Positions 1-8,547 of a stretch of DNA of 24,640 nucleotides are shown piece by piece. Below the pieces are notes generated by a model. That model did no database searches, was not told the DNA's origin, and saw only the letters and a program-made list of their open reading frames with translations. Origin of the DNA: Actinomycetota bacterium (GTDB lineage Bacteria; Actinomycetota; Actinomycetes; S36-B12; UBA5976); contig CANBWF010000008.1 in the NCBI GenBank assembly GCA_947373075.1, forward strand, positions 1-24,640, in the 5' to 3' direction. Position 1 is the stretch's first letter, and each line of letters starts with the position of its first letter. Both the position numbers and the translations under genes were made by a program.

Positions 1-1151
1 GGATATCAATAGTTACTCGAGAATGGCCACCTGACGTGTACGGCGGCGCTGGTGTTCATGTGGAACACCTGGTCCACGAGCTGCGCAAACTCATTGATGT
101 CGACGTGCACTGCTTCGGCGATGTTAAGCCAGGGGCTAACTCCTACCCAATCCCAGCAAACTTGAGTTCAGCCAACCCTGCAGTGCAAACCCTTGGGATT
201 AACCTCGAAATGCTTGGGAATTTCGCTGATTCCCAGGTTATTCACACACATACTTGGTACGCAAACATGGCTGGCCACTTAGGCGGGTTGCTTCACGGCC
301 TGCCCCACATAGTTACTGCTCACTCGCTTGAGCCAAGGCGACCTTGGAAAGCCGAACAGTTAGGTGGCGGCTACCAGATTTCCTCTTGGGCCGAACGTAC
401 TGCCTATGACGCAGCCGATGCTGTCATTGCGGTAAGCAACGGAATGCGCTCTGACATTCTGGATTGCTATCCAGAGCTCGATCCTGCAAAAGTAAAAGTT
501 GTTTACAACGGCATCGATACGCAGGCGATTAAACCTGTCTCTGATACATCTGCTCTAGTGGCCAATGGCATTGACCCTGAACGTCCTTACGTACTTTTTG
601 TTGGACGCATCACTCGGCAAAAAGGCATCATGCATTTATTACGAGCTGCTGAACAGTTGCCGGAAAATATTGCACTAGTAATTTGTGCCTCGTCTCCTGA
701 TACCCCAGAACTTGGTGAGGAAGTTTCCGCGCAAATTTCCAAACTGGCACAGACCCGAACTGGCGTGCACTGGATTAAAGACCAGCTGCCACGTCCTGAA
801 TTGATTCAGGTACTTTCTCATGCTGGCGTTTTTGCTTGCCCATCAATTTATGAACCGCTCGGGATTGTGAACCTTGAAGCTATGGCCTGTGAGATACCTG
901 TTGTTGCAAGTGACGTTGGCGGCATTCCAGAGGTAGTCGTCGATGGAACAACTGGACTACTTGTGCATTATGAAGAAGCTGAAGCGGTTAAATTTGAAAA
1001 TGACTTCGCCAACGCTTTAATCAAAGTTTTGGCTGACCCTAGTAGTGCTAAGAAAATGGGTCTAGCTGGCCGAGACCGCGCAGTTAAAGATTTTGGTTGG
1101 GACCGAATCGCAAAGCAAACAATCGAGATTTACCAAAGTGTTCAGCGTTAA
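1..1151 (+). CDS. glgA: GT4-family glycogen / maltose-1-phosphate synthase (5' end outside window)
   Basis: This is a GT-B fold glycosyltransferase of family GT4 and the actinobacterial GlgA/GlgM type. It uses ADP-glucose to extend alpha-1,4-glucan or, in mycobacteria, to make maltose-1-phosphate. The reading frame is open from base 3 and the residues TREWPPDVYGGAGVHVEHL match the usual N-terminus of the family. Only about the first few codons are therefore missing, and the GTG at 36 is an internal valine. Visible motifs are VVYNGID before the C-terminal domain, FVGRITRQKG at the start of the nucleotide-binding domain, and EPLGIVNLEAMA (the E-x7-E motif), followed by PVVASDVGGIPE. About 382 residues are visible, close to the usual length of about 387. 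It is convergent with purC. The choice between glycogen synthase and GlgM cannot be made from this sequence. Confidence 0.93.
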   Translation, partial: ISIVTREWPPDVYGGAGVHVEHLVHELRKLIDVDVHCFGDVKPGANSYPIPANLSSANPAVQTLGINLEMLGNFADSQVIHTHTWYANMAGHLGGLLHGLPHIVTAHSLEPRRPWKAEQLGGGYQISSWAERTAYDAADAVIAVSNGMRSDILDCYPELDPAKVKVVYNGIDTQAIKPVSDTSALVANGIDPERPYVLFVGRITRQKGIMHLLRAAEQLPENIALVICASSPDTPELGEEVSAQISKLAQTRTGVHWIKDQLPRPELIQVLSHAGVFACPSIYEPLGIVNLEAMACEIPVVASDVGGIPEVVVDGTTGLLVHYEEAEAVKFENDFANALIKVLADPSSAKKMGLAGRDRAVKDFGWDRIAKQTIEIYQSVQR

Positions 1152-1204
1152 TTCGTTTCAAACAAAATAAACGAAGCAATTAGTCGCAACAAAAATTACT
1201 AATT
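1152..1204. terminator. Two AT-rich hairpins between convergent glgA and purC
   Basis: The 51-bp gap between the converging genes holds two short stems. One is TTCGTTT (1152-1158) with AAACGAA (1169-1175). The other is AATTAGT (1178-1184) with ACTAATT (1198-1204). Neither is GC-rich, and neither is followed by a clear T run. A bidirectional terminator role is inferred only from position and symmetry. Confidence 0.3.
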
Positions 1205-2099
1205 ACTGAAAACGTTTTCCAGTTAATGTTTCGTACGCCTGGACATACCGTTCCCGAGTTTTTTCAACAACCTCGTCCGGAAGCGGTGGTGGCGTTGTGC
1301 CGGAATTCTTATCCCAACCCGATTCCTCGGAAAGCAACCAGTTGCGCACAAATTGCTTGTCATACGAAGGTTGCGCTTGCCCCGGAACCCATTGCTCGGC
1401 TGGCCAGAATCTGGAAGAGTCTGGGGTTAATACTTCATCAGCTAAAACGATGCGATTGCTATTTGCGCCTTTGATGCCAAGACCAAACTCGAATTTGGTA
1501 TCAGCCAAAATGATGTCACGCTTCAAAGCAATCTCTGCAGCAGTTTGATAAATACTCATAGTGATTCGGCGAAGCTGTTGAGCTTCTTCTTGACCGATTG
1601 CAGTCATGACTTCATCAAAAGTTACATTCTCGTCATGATCGCCCACAGCTGCTTTTGTGGCAGGGGTAAAGATTGGTTTTGGTAGCCGTGACCCATCAAC
1701 TAGACCTGGTGGCAAACCCACACCACAAATTGAACCTACGTTTTTGTAATCAATTAGCCCTGATCCCGTTAAGTAACCTCGCGCCACACATTCGATTGGA
1801 AGCATCTCTAGGCGTTCGCAAATTGTGGCTCGGCCATTTACGGCAAATGGAACATTGGTTGTGATGATGTGGTTAGGAACAATCCCTTGAAGGCGGTCGA
1901 ACCACCACAAAGACATTGCAGTAAGGATGCGTCCTTTATCTGGAATTTCAGTTGGAAGCACATAGTCAAAGGCTGAAATGCGATCGGACGCAACAAAGAG
2001 CAACTTGCCATCAGGAGTTTCGAATAGATCACGAACTTTTCCTGAATAGATGTGGGTGTACTCGGAATCTAATCCGTAGTTAGCACTTGTTGTTGTCAC
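1203..2099 (-). CDS. purC: Phosphoribosylaminoimidazole-succinocarboxamide synthase
   Basis: SAICAR synthetase is the purine-pathway enzyme that joins aspartate to CAIR using ATP in the cytosol. The protein has 298 residues, a normal length for the longer PurC form. It shows the family N-terminal signature (SGKVRDLFE, then VASDRISAFDYVLPTEIPDKG) and the catalytic-region segments LPIECVARGYLTGSG and ILADTKFEFG. The start is GTG (2097-2099), overlapping the purB stop by 4 bases (GTGA), with a GGAG about 9 bases upstream. That arrangement points to translational coupling. It is the last gene of the purD-purB-purC run. PurB acts directly after PurC in the pathway, so the pair is functionally adjacent. 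Confidence 0.97.
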   Translation of the reverse strand: MTTTSANYGLDSEYTHIYSGKVRDLFETPDGKLLFVASDRISAFDYVLPTEIPDKGRILTAMSLWWFDRLQGIVPNHIITTNVPFAVNGRATICERLEMLPIECVARGYLTGSGLIDYKNVGSICGVGLPPGLVDGSRLPKPIFTPATKAAVGDHDENVTFDEVMTAIGQEEAQQLRRITMSIYQTAAEIALKRDIILADTKFEFGLGIKGANSNRIVLADEVLTPDSSRFWPAEQWVPGQAQPSYDKQFVRNWLLSEESGWDKNSGTTPPPLPDEVVEKTRERYVQAYETLTGKRFQ

Positions 2100-3529
2100 A
2101 GGATTGGCTCCGGCCGGTAGGTTGCTGCCTCTGGTGAGGATGAAACTAGTATGGCAACTTGCTGCGCGATGGAAGCCACCTGCGCGCGAGCTGCTCCAGT
2201 GAACTCAAGCGGTTGTTCAATTAGCGCGGTTAAGTCATCAAAGCTAAGGCCAAGACGACCATCTTCGGCCAATCTGCCGATAAGCGCGTTGCCATCGCCA
2301 CCAGCAACACCTCGCATGTTAAGAGCAACTTGAACTGCATGCTCTTTAATTACTTCGTGCGCAGTTTCACGACCAACGCCATTTCGAACAGCGGCCATCA
2401 GAATTTTTGTGGTAGCCAAGAATGGCAGGTAGCGTTGCAATTCACGTTCAATAACTGCAGGGAATGCGCCAAATTCGGCAAGCACAGTTAGCGTGGTTTC
2501 GAATAGTCCATCAAGTGCGAAGAATGCGTCAGGCAATGCAACGCGGCGGACAACTGAACAAGCAACGTCGCCTTCGTTCCACTGCGAACCAGAAAGTTCG
2601 CCGGCCATGCTTGCATAGCCACGAAGAATTACGGCAAAGCCATTAATTCGTTCGCAAGATCGGGTGTTCATTTTGTGCGGCATGGCACTTGAACCAACTT
2701 GGCCTTCTTTGAATCCTTCAGTTACAAGTTCATGGCCTGCCATCAAACGAATAGTTGTGGCTAAACTGCTTGGCCCAGCTGCAATCTGCACCAATGCTGT
2801 GATGGTGTCGTAGTCCACTGAACGTGGGTAAACCTGACCAACACTGGTTAAAACATTTGCAAAACCTAGATGGGTTGCCACACTTTCTTCAAGTTTTTGT
2901 AGCTTGTCTGCATCGCCGCCAAGTAAGTCAAGCATGTCCTGGGCCGTGCCAACCGGACCTTTTATTCCGCGAAGTGGGTAACGTGCAATTAGATCGTCTA
3001 ACCGTGCGATTGAAATCAAAAGTTCGTCAGCAGCTGATGCAAAGCGCTTACCTAACGTTGTGGTTTGCGCAGCCACATTGTGGCTACGTCCTGTTAACGC
3101 AACATCGGTGTAACGCACAGCAAGTTCAGCTAACACGGCTGCAGTTGCTACCGCTTTAACGCGAATAAGTTTTAGCGACTGCACAACTTGGAGTTGCTCA
3201 ACGTTTTCAGTTAAGTCACGACTCGTCATGCCTTTGTGAATATGTTCGTGACCAGCAAGTGCGCAAAATTCTTCGATTCGAGCTTTCACATCATGACGCG
3301 TTGTAGCTTCACGTGCCGCGATACTTGCTAGGTCCACGTCGTTAATAACTCTTTGATAATCTTCGATGACTCCTGCTGGAATATCGATGCCAAGATTTTG
3401 TTGTGCCTGCATAACAGCAACCCACAGCTGACGTTCAGCGATTACTTTATTCGTTGGCGACCAGATAGTGGCCATGGATGTTGATGCATATCGGTTTGCT
3501 AGCACATTGGGAATATTTGGTTTTGTCAT
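2096..3529 (-). CDS. purB: Adenylosuccinate lyase
   Basis: PurB is a homotetrameric lyase of the fumarase/aspartase superfamily. It releases fumarate from SAICAR and from adenylosuccinate, so it serves both IMP and AMP synthesis. The 477-residue length matches the actinobacterial type. The mobile-loop signature GSSAMPHKMN lies near residues 279-288 and carries the catalytic serine. The TGRSHNVAAQ segment near 147-156 supplies the conserved histidine region, and MTSRDLTEN near 101-109 fits the first conserved block. Start ATG at 3527-3529 overlaps the purD stop by 4 bases (ATGA), and its own stop overlaps the purC start in the same way. The three pur genes are almost certainly co-translated. 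Confidence 0.97.
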   Translation of the reverse strand: MTKPNIPNVLANRYASTSMATIWSPTNKVIAERQLWVAVMQAQQNLGIDIPAGVIEDYQRVINDVDLASIAAREATTRHDVKARIEEFCALAGHEHIHKGMTSRDLTENVEQLQVVQSLKLIRVKAVATAAVLAELAVRYTDVALTGRSHNVAAQTTTLGKRFASAADELLISIARLDDLIARYPLRGIKGPVGTAQDMLDLLGGDADKLQKLEESVATHLGFANVLTSVGQVYPRSVDYDTITALVQIAAGPSSLATTIRLMAGHELVTEGFKEGQVGSSAMPHKMNTRSCERINGFAVILRGYASMAGELSGSQWNEGDVACSVVRRVALPDAFFALDGLFETTLTVLAEFGAFPAVIERELQRYLPFLATTKILMAAVRNGVGRETAHEVIKEHAVQVALNMRGVAGGDGNALIGRLAEDGRLGLSFDDLTALIEQPLEFTGAARAQVASIAQQVAILVSSSPEAATYRPEPIL

Positions 3530-4800
3530 GGCACTTCTATCTCTCCGCGCGATGCTTGCAACGCAATATCTGTTCGATGATGACTTCCGGCAAACTTAAT
3601 TTGATTTACGCCTGCGTAAACTTTTTCACGAGCATCTGCAAGGTTGGTTCCAGTCCCGGTAACACAGAGCACTCGGCCACCGCTAACGACGATGTCACCA
3701 GAATCTGTTGCCTTTGTCCCTGCGTGATAGACGAATGAGCCAGATTCATGCGCTTCTTCAAGGCCAGAAATTGCTGCCCCAGCAACAGGATCTTGTGGAT
3801 ACCCCTGCGCTGCTAACACCACGGTGATTGCTGCCTCATCAGACCACTGTAACTCTGGCAACTCGGCCAAAGTGCCATTCGCAGCAGCTAATAAAAGTTG
3901 ACTTAACGGTGACTTGAGGCGAGATAAGACAACCTGAGTTTCTGGATCACCAAACCGGGCATTGAACTCAATAACTTTAATTCCGTTTGAGGTTAGAGCA
4001 AGACCTGCATAAAGCAATCCGGAAAATGGCGTTCCGCGCTTTGTCATCTCATCGATAGTCGGTTGCAGTACTCGCTCAATAGTTTCGGCAACCAAATTTT
4101 CTGGCGCCCAATCAAGTGGAGAGTAAGCGCCCATTCCACCAGTGTTCGGACCTCCATCATTATCAAGAGCACGTTTGAAATCTTGCGCAGGACTTAGTGC
4201 ACGCACAGTCTTGCCATCGGTTACGCCAAATAAACTAACTTCAGGTCCGGCTAAGTATTCTTCGATTACAACAGCGCCATCGGTGCGCCCGGAAATACAA
4301 GCCAGCCCATGCGCAAGAGCTTCTTCAAAGTCGCCGGTAACTACGACGCCTTTGCCAGCTGCAAGACCATCATCTTTAACAACATATGGTGCGCCAAATT
4401 CAGTTAAAGCATCACGCACTTGTGTTTCAGTTTGGCAAGTGTATGAAAGCGCAGTTGGCACACCTGCTGCGATCATGACATCTTTGGCAAAAGCCTTGCT
4501 GCCCTCAAGCTGCGCTGCTTCGCCAGATGGACCAAAGACCGCGAAACCTGCTTCGCGAAGCGCATCTGCGACTCCAGCAACCAACGGTGCTTCAGGACCG
4601 ATAACAACTAGGTCGACAGCCAACTGCGTGGCCAAGGAAACCGCTTGGCCAGAATCGGTGGCAACTAGGGGGAAAGTAGTAACCTCGCGGGCAATCCCAG
4701 CATTTCCTGGGGCGCAAAAGATTTCAGTACCCTCATCTTTGGCAAGACTGTGAACTAGAGCATGTTCCCGAGCGCCACTACCAATTACGAGGATTTTCAC
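3526..4800 (-). CDS. purD: Phosphoribosylamine-glycine ligase
   Basis: GAR synthetase is an ATP-grasp enzyme that ligates glycine to phosphoribosylamine, the second step of purine synthesis. The 424 residues begin with MKILVIGSGAREHAL, the standard N-terminal fold. Family marks follow: GPEAPLVAGVAD, VVKDDGLAAGKGV in the ATP-grasp region, GGPNTGGMGAYSP, and FNARFGDPETQ with the metal-binding residues. The start codon is GTG. There is no good Shine-Dalgarno, but a -10-like TAAAAT ends 6 bases before the GTG, so the transcript may be leaderless. It leads the purD-purB-purC unit and lies 41 bases downstream of argA. Confidence 0.97.
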   Translation of the reverse strand: MKILVIGSGAREHALVHSLAKDEGTEIFCAPGNAGIAREVTTFPLVATDSGQAVSLATQLAVDLVVIGPEAPLVAGVADALREAGFAVFGPSGEAAQLEGSKAFAKDVMIAAGVPTALSYTCQTETQVRDALTEFGAPYVVKDDGLAAGKGVVVTGDFEEALAHGLACISGRTDGAVVIEEYLAGPEVSLFGVTDGKTVRALSPAQDFKRALDNDGGPNTGGMGAYSPLDWAPENLVAETIERVLQPTIDEMTKRGTPFSGLLYAGLALTSNGIKVIEFNARFGDPETQVVLSRLKSPLSQLLLAAANGTLAELPELQWSDEAAITVVLAAQGYPQDPVAGAAISGLEEAHESGSFVYHAGTKATDSGDIVVSGGRVLCVTGTGTNLADAREKVYAGVNQIKFAGSHHRTDIALQASRGEIEVP

Positions 4801-4806
4801 TATCCC

Positions 4807-4836
4807 ATTTTAGCCTGCAATTGCTAAGCATTCCAA
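4807..4836 (-). promoter_or_regulatory. Candidate leaderless promoter for purD-purB-purC
   Basis: On the minus strand TTGGAA (4831-4836) and TAAAAT (4807-4812) are separated by 18 bases. The -10-like box ends 6 bases before the purD GTG, so transcription would begin at or next to the start codon. The site fills most of the 41-base argA-purD gap. This is a pattern match only; no transcription data are available. Confidence 0.4.
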
Positions 4837-4841
4837 CGGCG

Positions 4842-5339
4842 TTAAAGCTCAAGTAACATCCGAGTATTGCCCAAAGTATTGGGCTTTACCCGCTCAAGAT
4901 CTAAGAATTCGGCAACACCTTCATCGCCTGACATCAATAGTTCGGCATAAACACTGGCATCAACCGGCGCATCCTCAATTGATACAAATCCGGCTTTGCC
5001 GAAAAACTCAGTCTCGAAAGTAAGGCAAAACAATCTACTTAAGCCAAGTGTTTGCGCATGAGTTAGTAATGAACCCAAAATTGCTGAGCCAATTCCGTTG
5101 CCTTTTTGATTTGGCTCAACAGCCAAAGTACGAATTTCCCCTAGGTCTTCCCACATGACATGGAGTGCACCACAGCCAACAACTACACCATCGAGTTCAG
5201 CAACAACAAATTCCTGAACATCTTCATAGATTGTGACTGTGTGTTTTGAAAGCAATCGTCGATCCGGCGCATAAGTATCGATGAGCCCTCGAATTGTAAG
5301 CACATCTTGAGTTCGAGCTGGACGAATCTGTAGAGACAT
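4842..5339 (-). CDS. argA: Amino-acid N-acetyltransferase, short ArgA type
   Basis: This is a single-domain GNAT acetyltransferase of 165 residues. It closely resembles the mycobacterial Rv2747 type, which acetylates glutamate (or glutamine) as the first step of arginine synthesis. Matching stretches are VVGCGALHVMWEDLGEIRTLAV, the acetyl-CoA loop QKGNGIG near residues 78-84, LTFETEFFGKAGF, and the C-terminal VAEFLDLERVKPNTLGN followed by RMLLEL. Unlike classical ArgA it has no amino-acid-kinase domain; that is normal for this family. Only 2 bases separate it from the lysS stop codon, so it is probably read from the same message. The substrate assignment rests on recalled family resemblance. 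Confidence 0.88.
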   Translation of the reverse strand: MSLQIRPARTQDVLTIRGLIDTYAPDRRLLSKHTVTIYEDVQEFVVAELDGVVVGCGALHVMWEDLGEIRTLAVEPNQKGNGIGSAILGSLLTHAQTLGLSRLFCLTFETEFFGKAGFVSIEDAPVDASVYAELLMSGDEGVAEFLDLERVKPNTLGNTRMLLEL

Positions 5340-5341
5340 TA

Positions 5342-6841
5342 CTACTCAGGCTTAACCAACGGGAACAAAATCGTTTCCCGAATATTTAGTCCAGTTAAAG
5401 TCATCAAAAGGCGATCGATGCCCACGCCGATTCCACCAGTCGGTGGCATACCGTATTCAAGTGCACGCAAGAAATCTTCGTCCAGCTGCATCGCTTCTAA
5501 GTCGCCGCCATCTTTTAGTGAAGATTGGGCAACTAAACGATCACGCTGAATTACTGGATCAACTAACTCCGAGTACCCAGTGCCAGCTTCGTACCCATCA
5601 ATGTAAAGATCCCACTTCTCAACTACTCCAGCGATACTGCGATGGTCGCGAACCAAAGGTGAAGTATCAACTGGATAATCAATGACAAATGTTGGTTTGG
5701 TTAGATGTTCTACGACATAGTGTTCAAGAAGTTCTTCTACACACTTGCCAGCAATCCATTTAGGATCAGGAGAAATACCAGCATCTTTAAGTAGCGAGCG
5801 CAGGGTTTCCAATGGTGTTTCCGGCGTGATCTCCTGCCCGACTGCAGCACTTACCGCTGGATACACCGATACCCGATCCCACTCGCCCGATAAATCGCGA
5901 GTGCCACCTTCAACTAATTCAAAAGTTAGTGAACCATGAACTGCTAGGGCAGCTTCTTGAATCAATGACTGAGTCAGATTCGCCATGTCGTTGTAATCAG
6001 CAAATGCTTGGTAACACTCGAGCATCGCAAATTCAGGCGAGTGCGTTGAGTCAGCGCCTTCATTTCGGAAGTTGCGGTTAATTTCAAAGACTCGCTCGAT
6101 GCCGCCAACTACACATCGCTTTAGGAATAACTCTGGCGCAATGCGCAAGAACAATTCCATATCAAATGCATTTGATTGAGTAACAAACGGACGAGCAGCT
6201 GCGCCACCATGCATTGTCTGCAGCATTGGTGTTTCAACTTCAATGAAATCTCGATTGGCGAAACTATTTCGCAAACTTGTCATTACTGCTGGACGTAAAC
6301 GTGCAACATCACGAGCCGTATCTCGCATGATCAAATCGGCATAACGCTGACGTACACGCGTTTCCTCATTAAGCGGTTTGTGTGGGTTAGGAAGTGGACG
6401 AAGTGCTTTAGCTGCCATGTGCCACTTGTCGGCCAAAATTGAAAGTTCGCCACGCTTGCTGCTTATTACTTCGCCTTCAACAGCAATCTGATCGCCAATG
6501 TCGACTAGTGCTTTCCAGGACTCCAAAGATTCTTCGCCAACCCGGTCGAAGGACAACATAGCCTGCAGTGTGGTGCCATCACCCGACTGCAACTGAGCGA
6601 AACAAAGTTTGCCAGTGTTACGCAGGAACATAACGCGACCCGCTACACCGACATTGTCGCCAGTCACATCTTCTGCCTGTAAATGTGCGTACTTTTGGCG
6701 CACTGCAGCAATAGTGGTGGTAACAGGAACAGTTACTGGGTAAGCCTGGTTGCCTGCTGCCAAAATTGCAGCACGCTTATCTCGACGGACCTGCATTTGT
6801 TCAGGCAGATCGTCTACTTCTTCAACGGGTTCATTAGACAT
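5342..6841 (-). CDS. lysS: Lysyl-tRNA synthetase, class II
   Basis: LysS charges tRNA-Lys with lysine. The 499 residues show an N-terminal OB-fold anticodon-binding domain (about 64-150) and then the class II catalytic core. The core includes VETPMLQTMHGGAAARPF, motif 2 around residues 255-275 (NRNFRNEG, HSPEFAMLE), and motif 3 near the end (GIGVGIDRLLM). There is a 76-base gap to coaX upstream, so lysS may have its own promoter. A GATAAT (6851-6856) lies 9 bases before the ATG, there is no clear Shine-Dalgarno, and no convincing -35 was found. The neighbourhood (panC, coaX, lysS) is a known actinobacterial order. Confidence 0.97.
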   Translation of the reverse strand: MSNEPVEEVDDLPEQMQVRRDKRAAILAAGNQAYPVTVPVTTTIAAVRQKYAHLQAEDVTGDNVGVAGRVMFLRNTGKLCFAQLQSGDGTTLQAMLSFDRVGEESLESWKALVDIGDQIAVEGEVISSKRGELSILADKWHMAAKALRPLPNPHKPLNEETRVRQRYADLIMRDTARDVARLRPAVMTSLRNSFANRDFIEVETPMLQTMHGGAAARPFVTQSNAFDMELFLRIAPELFLKRCVVGGIERVFEINRNFRNEGADSTHSPEFAMLECYQAFADYNDMANLTQSLIQEAALAVHGSLTFELVEGGTRDLSGEWDRVSVYPAVSAAVGQEITPETPLETLRSLLKDAGISPDPKWIAGKCVEELLEHYVVEHLTKPTFVIDYPVDTSPLVRDHRSIAGVVEKWDLYIDGYEAGTGYSELVDPVIQRDRLVAQSSLKDGGDLEAMQLDEDFLRALEYGMPPTGGIGVGIDRLLMTLTGLNIRETILFPLVKPE

Positions 6842-6917
6842 TAGTTTTAGATTATCGGGTTAAGGCGTTGTTGTAATACTCCGCTAAGGGTTTATTGCAA
6901 ATTGCTTAACTTTGCGG

Positions 6918-7673
6918 TTACTGGTTTCGCGCGAAAATCAGTCTTAGCCCAATCAAGGTTAAGTCCGGTTCGTGATGCGTAATGGTTTCTGACTCGGCTA
7001 CAACAATTCCAGCTAGCCCACCAGTAGCCACTACGGCTTTCACATCTGTACCTAATTCTTCAACAATGCGATCAACCAAACCATCTACTTGGCCGGCAAA
7101 ACCAAAAATCATGCCCGACTGCAACGCCTCAACAGTATTTTTACCAATAACATTTCGTGGGGCAGTTAACTCAACTTTTCGAAGCTGGGCTGCTCTGGTT
7201 GCTAATGCATCCAGCGAGATTTCAATACCGGGCGCAAGTGCACCTCCGATGAACTCGCCTTTAGTTGATACAACATCCAAATTCGTTGAAGTGCCAAAAT
7301 CAACAACGATGCAGGGGCCACCAAAAAGCGTGAAAGCAGCAAGCGAGTTGACTATGCGATCTGCGCCAACTTCTTTGGGATTATCCGTTGTAATTGGCAC
7401 GCCAGTTTTGATGCCTGGTTCAACAATCACAGTTGGTACACCGTTGTAGTAACGGTTCAACATGACTCGCATTTCGCTTAATACGGACGGGACTGTCGAA
7501 CAAAGAACAATGCCCGTTACTACGTGATCAGAGAGCAACCCTCGATACGTAAGTTCGATTTCATCTGCTGTCTCACGCGGGTTGGTATTGATGCGCCAAG
7601 AGTGGACCAAAAGTTCATCATCGAATAATCCGATGACTGTATTTGTATTGCCTACATCAATTGCTAGTAACAT
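6918..7673 (-). CDS. coaX: Type III pantothenate kinase
   Basis: CoaX phosphorylates pantothenate, the first committed step of coenzyme A synthesis. It belongs to the ASKHA fold and, unlike types I and II, typically needs a monovalent cation and is not feedback-inhibited by CoA. Diagnostic parts are the N-terminal AIDVGNTNT phosphate loop with the catalytic-region aspartate, GADRIVNSLAAF, VVDFGTSTNLDVV, and GEFIGGALAPGIEIS. Two ATGs are possible, at 7679 and 7673. The AAGG (7681-7684) is 1 base from the first and 6 from the second, so 7673 (251 residues) is preferred. The 5' end overlaps the 3' end of panC by 17 bases, indicating coupling. panD, usually between panC and coaX, is not here. Confidence 0.95.
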   Translation of the reverse strand: MLLAIDVGNTNTVIGLFDDELLVHSWRINTNPRETADEIELTYRGLLSDHVVTGIVLCSTVPSVLSEMRVMLNRYYNGVPTVIVEPGIKTGVPITTDNPKEVGADRIVNSLAAFTLFGGPCIVVDFGTSTNLDVVSTKGEFIGGALAPGIEISLDALATRAAQLRKVELTAPRNVIGKNTVEALQSGMIFGFAGQVDGLVDRIVEELGTDVKAVVATGGLAGIVVAESETITHHEPDLTLIGLRLIFARNQ

Positions 7674-8547
7674 TTTCATTCCTTATCTCGACCAACACAT
7701 TGTCTATGAGTCGCACGTTGTTAACTGTGGCTGCAATTAATAACCGTGCTGGACCTGGTTTTGAAATTTCTTCCAAATCTTCATCGCGGATTTCAAAATA
7801 TTCGAATTCAATTCCAGCTTGCATTTCTAAATACTGTTGAACTGCTTGCTTGGTCTGGCTTACGGAAGCGCCTTCAGCAAGTGCATGTTCAGCCAGCGCT
7901 ATTGCTGCTGGAATTTGTTTTGCCATTGCCCGACCAACAATTGATAGGCGTTGATTGCGACTTGAAAGTGCAAGCCCATCAACATCCCGAACTGTTGGCA
8001 CCGCAACAATTTCAATTTCATCCGTTCTATTTTTTGCTAACTCTTTGATTACAACCAACTGTTGATAATCCTTTTCACCGAAGAAAGCTGCAGTTGGTTT
8101 TACGAAATCGAATAGTCGCGATACCACGGTTACGACTCCAGCAAAATGCCCTGGGCGATCCTGTCCTTCAAGTTCATCCGCAGTTGGACCAGGATCCAGA
8201 AATGAAACATTTTCCAAGCCTTCTGGATAAATATCTGTTGCGCTTGGCGCAAACACAACATCTACTTGGTGCAAAGTGCACAAGGCTAAATCAGATTCCA
8301 TCGTTTTGGGATAGTTTGCTAAGTCGGCTTGCTGCGTGAATTGAGTCGGATTAACAAAAATTGAAACCACAACCCGACCATGTCCATCATGATGAGTCTT
8401 CAAATAGGCATGAGCTGAATCAATCAGTGCGGCATGTCCGACATGCAATGCGCCCATTGTTGGAACAAACACCACAGGAACTTCGGCTAGCGATTCTCGC
8501 CACTGAGTCAATGATTGCGCTGACGTTAATACTGCAAGGTCACTCAT
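7657..8547 (-). CDS. panC: Pantothenate synthetase
   Basis: PanC condenses pantoate and beta-alanine with ATP to make pantothenate. It is a class I synthetase-like nucleotidyltransferase. From the ATG at 8547 the protein has 296 residues. The HIGH-type motif is in VPTMGALHVGHAALI (H35 and H38), with VSIFVNPTQF, FFGEKDYQQL and the KMSKS-like region DGLALSSRNQRLS following. An upstream ATG at 8604 keeps the frame open but adds 19 residues that do not look like PanC. The start at 8547 has a GAGGT placed 9 bases upstream and overlaps the DUF2520 gene by 8 bases, so I chose it. The product feeds CoaX, encoded immediately downstream. Confidence 0.96.
   Translation of the reverse strand: MSDLAVLTSAQSLTQWRESLAEVPVVFVPTMGALHVGHAALIDSAHAYLKTHHDGHGRVVVSIFVNPTQFTQQADLANYPKTMESDLALCTLHQVDVVFAPSATDIYPEGLENVSFLDPGPTADELEGQDRPGHFAGVVTVVSRLFDFVKPTAAFFGEKDYQQLVVIKELAKNRTDEIEIVAVPTVRDVDGLALSSRNQRLSIVGRAMAKQIPAAIALAEHALAEGASVSQTKQAVQQYLEMQAGIEFEYFEIRDEDLEEISKPGPARLLIAATVNNVRLIDNVLVEIRNENVTSN

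Noticed and set aside
4142..4753. 203-residue open frame opposite purD
   Set aside because: It is fully antisense to a well-supported purD, has Ser/Thr/Ala-rich composition typical of a shadow frame, and has no ribosome site or family motif.
6982..7449. 155-residue plus-strand frame opposite coaX
   Set aside because: Shadow of a clear type III pantothenate kinase gene.
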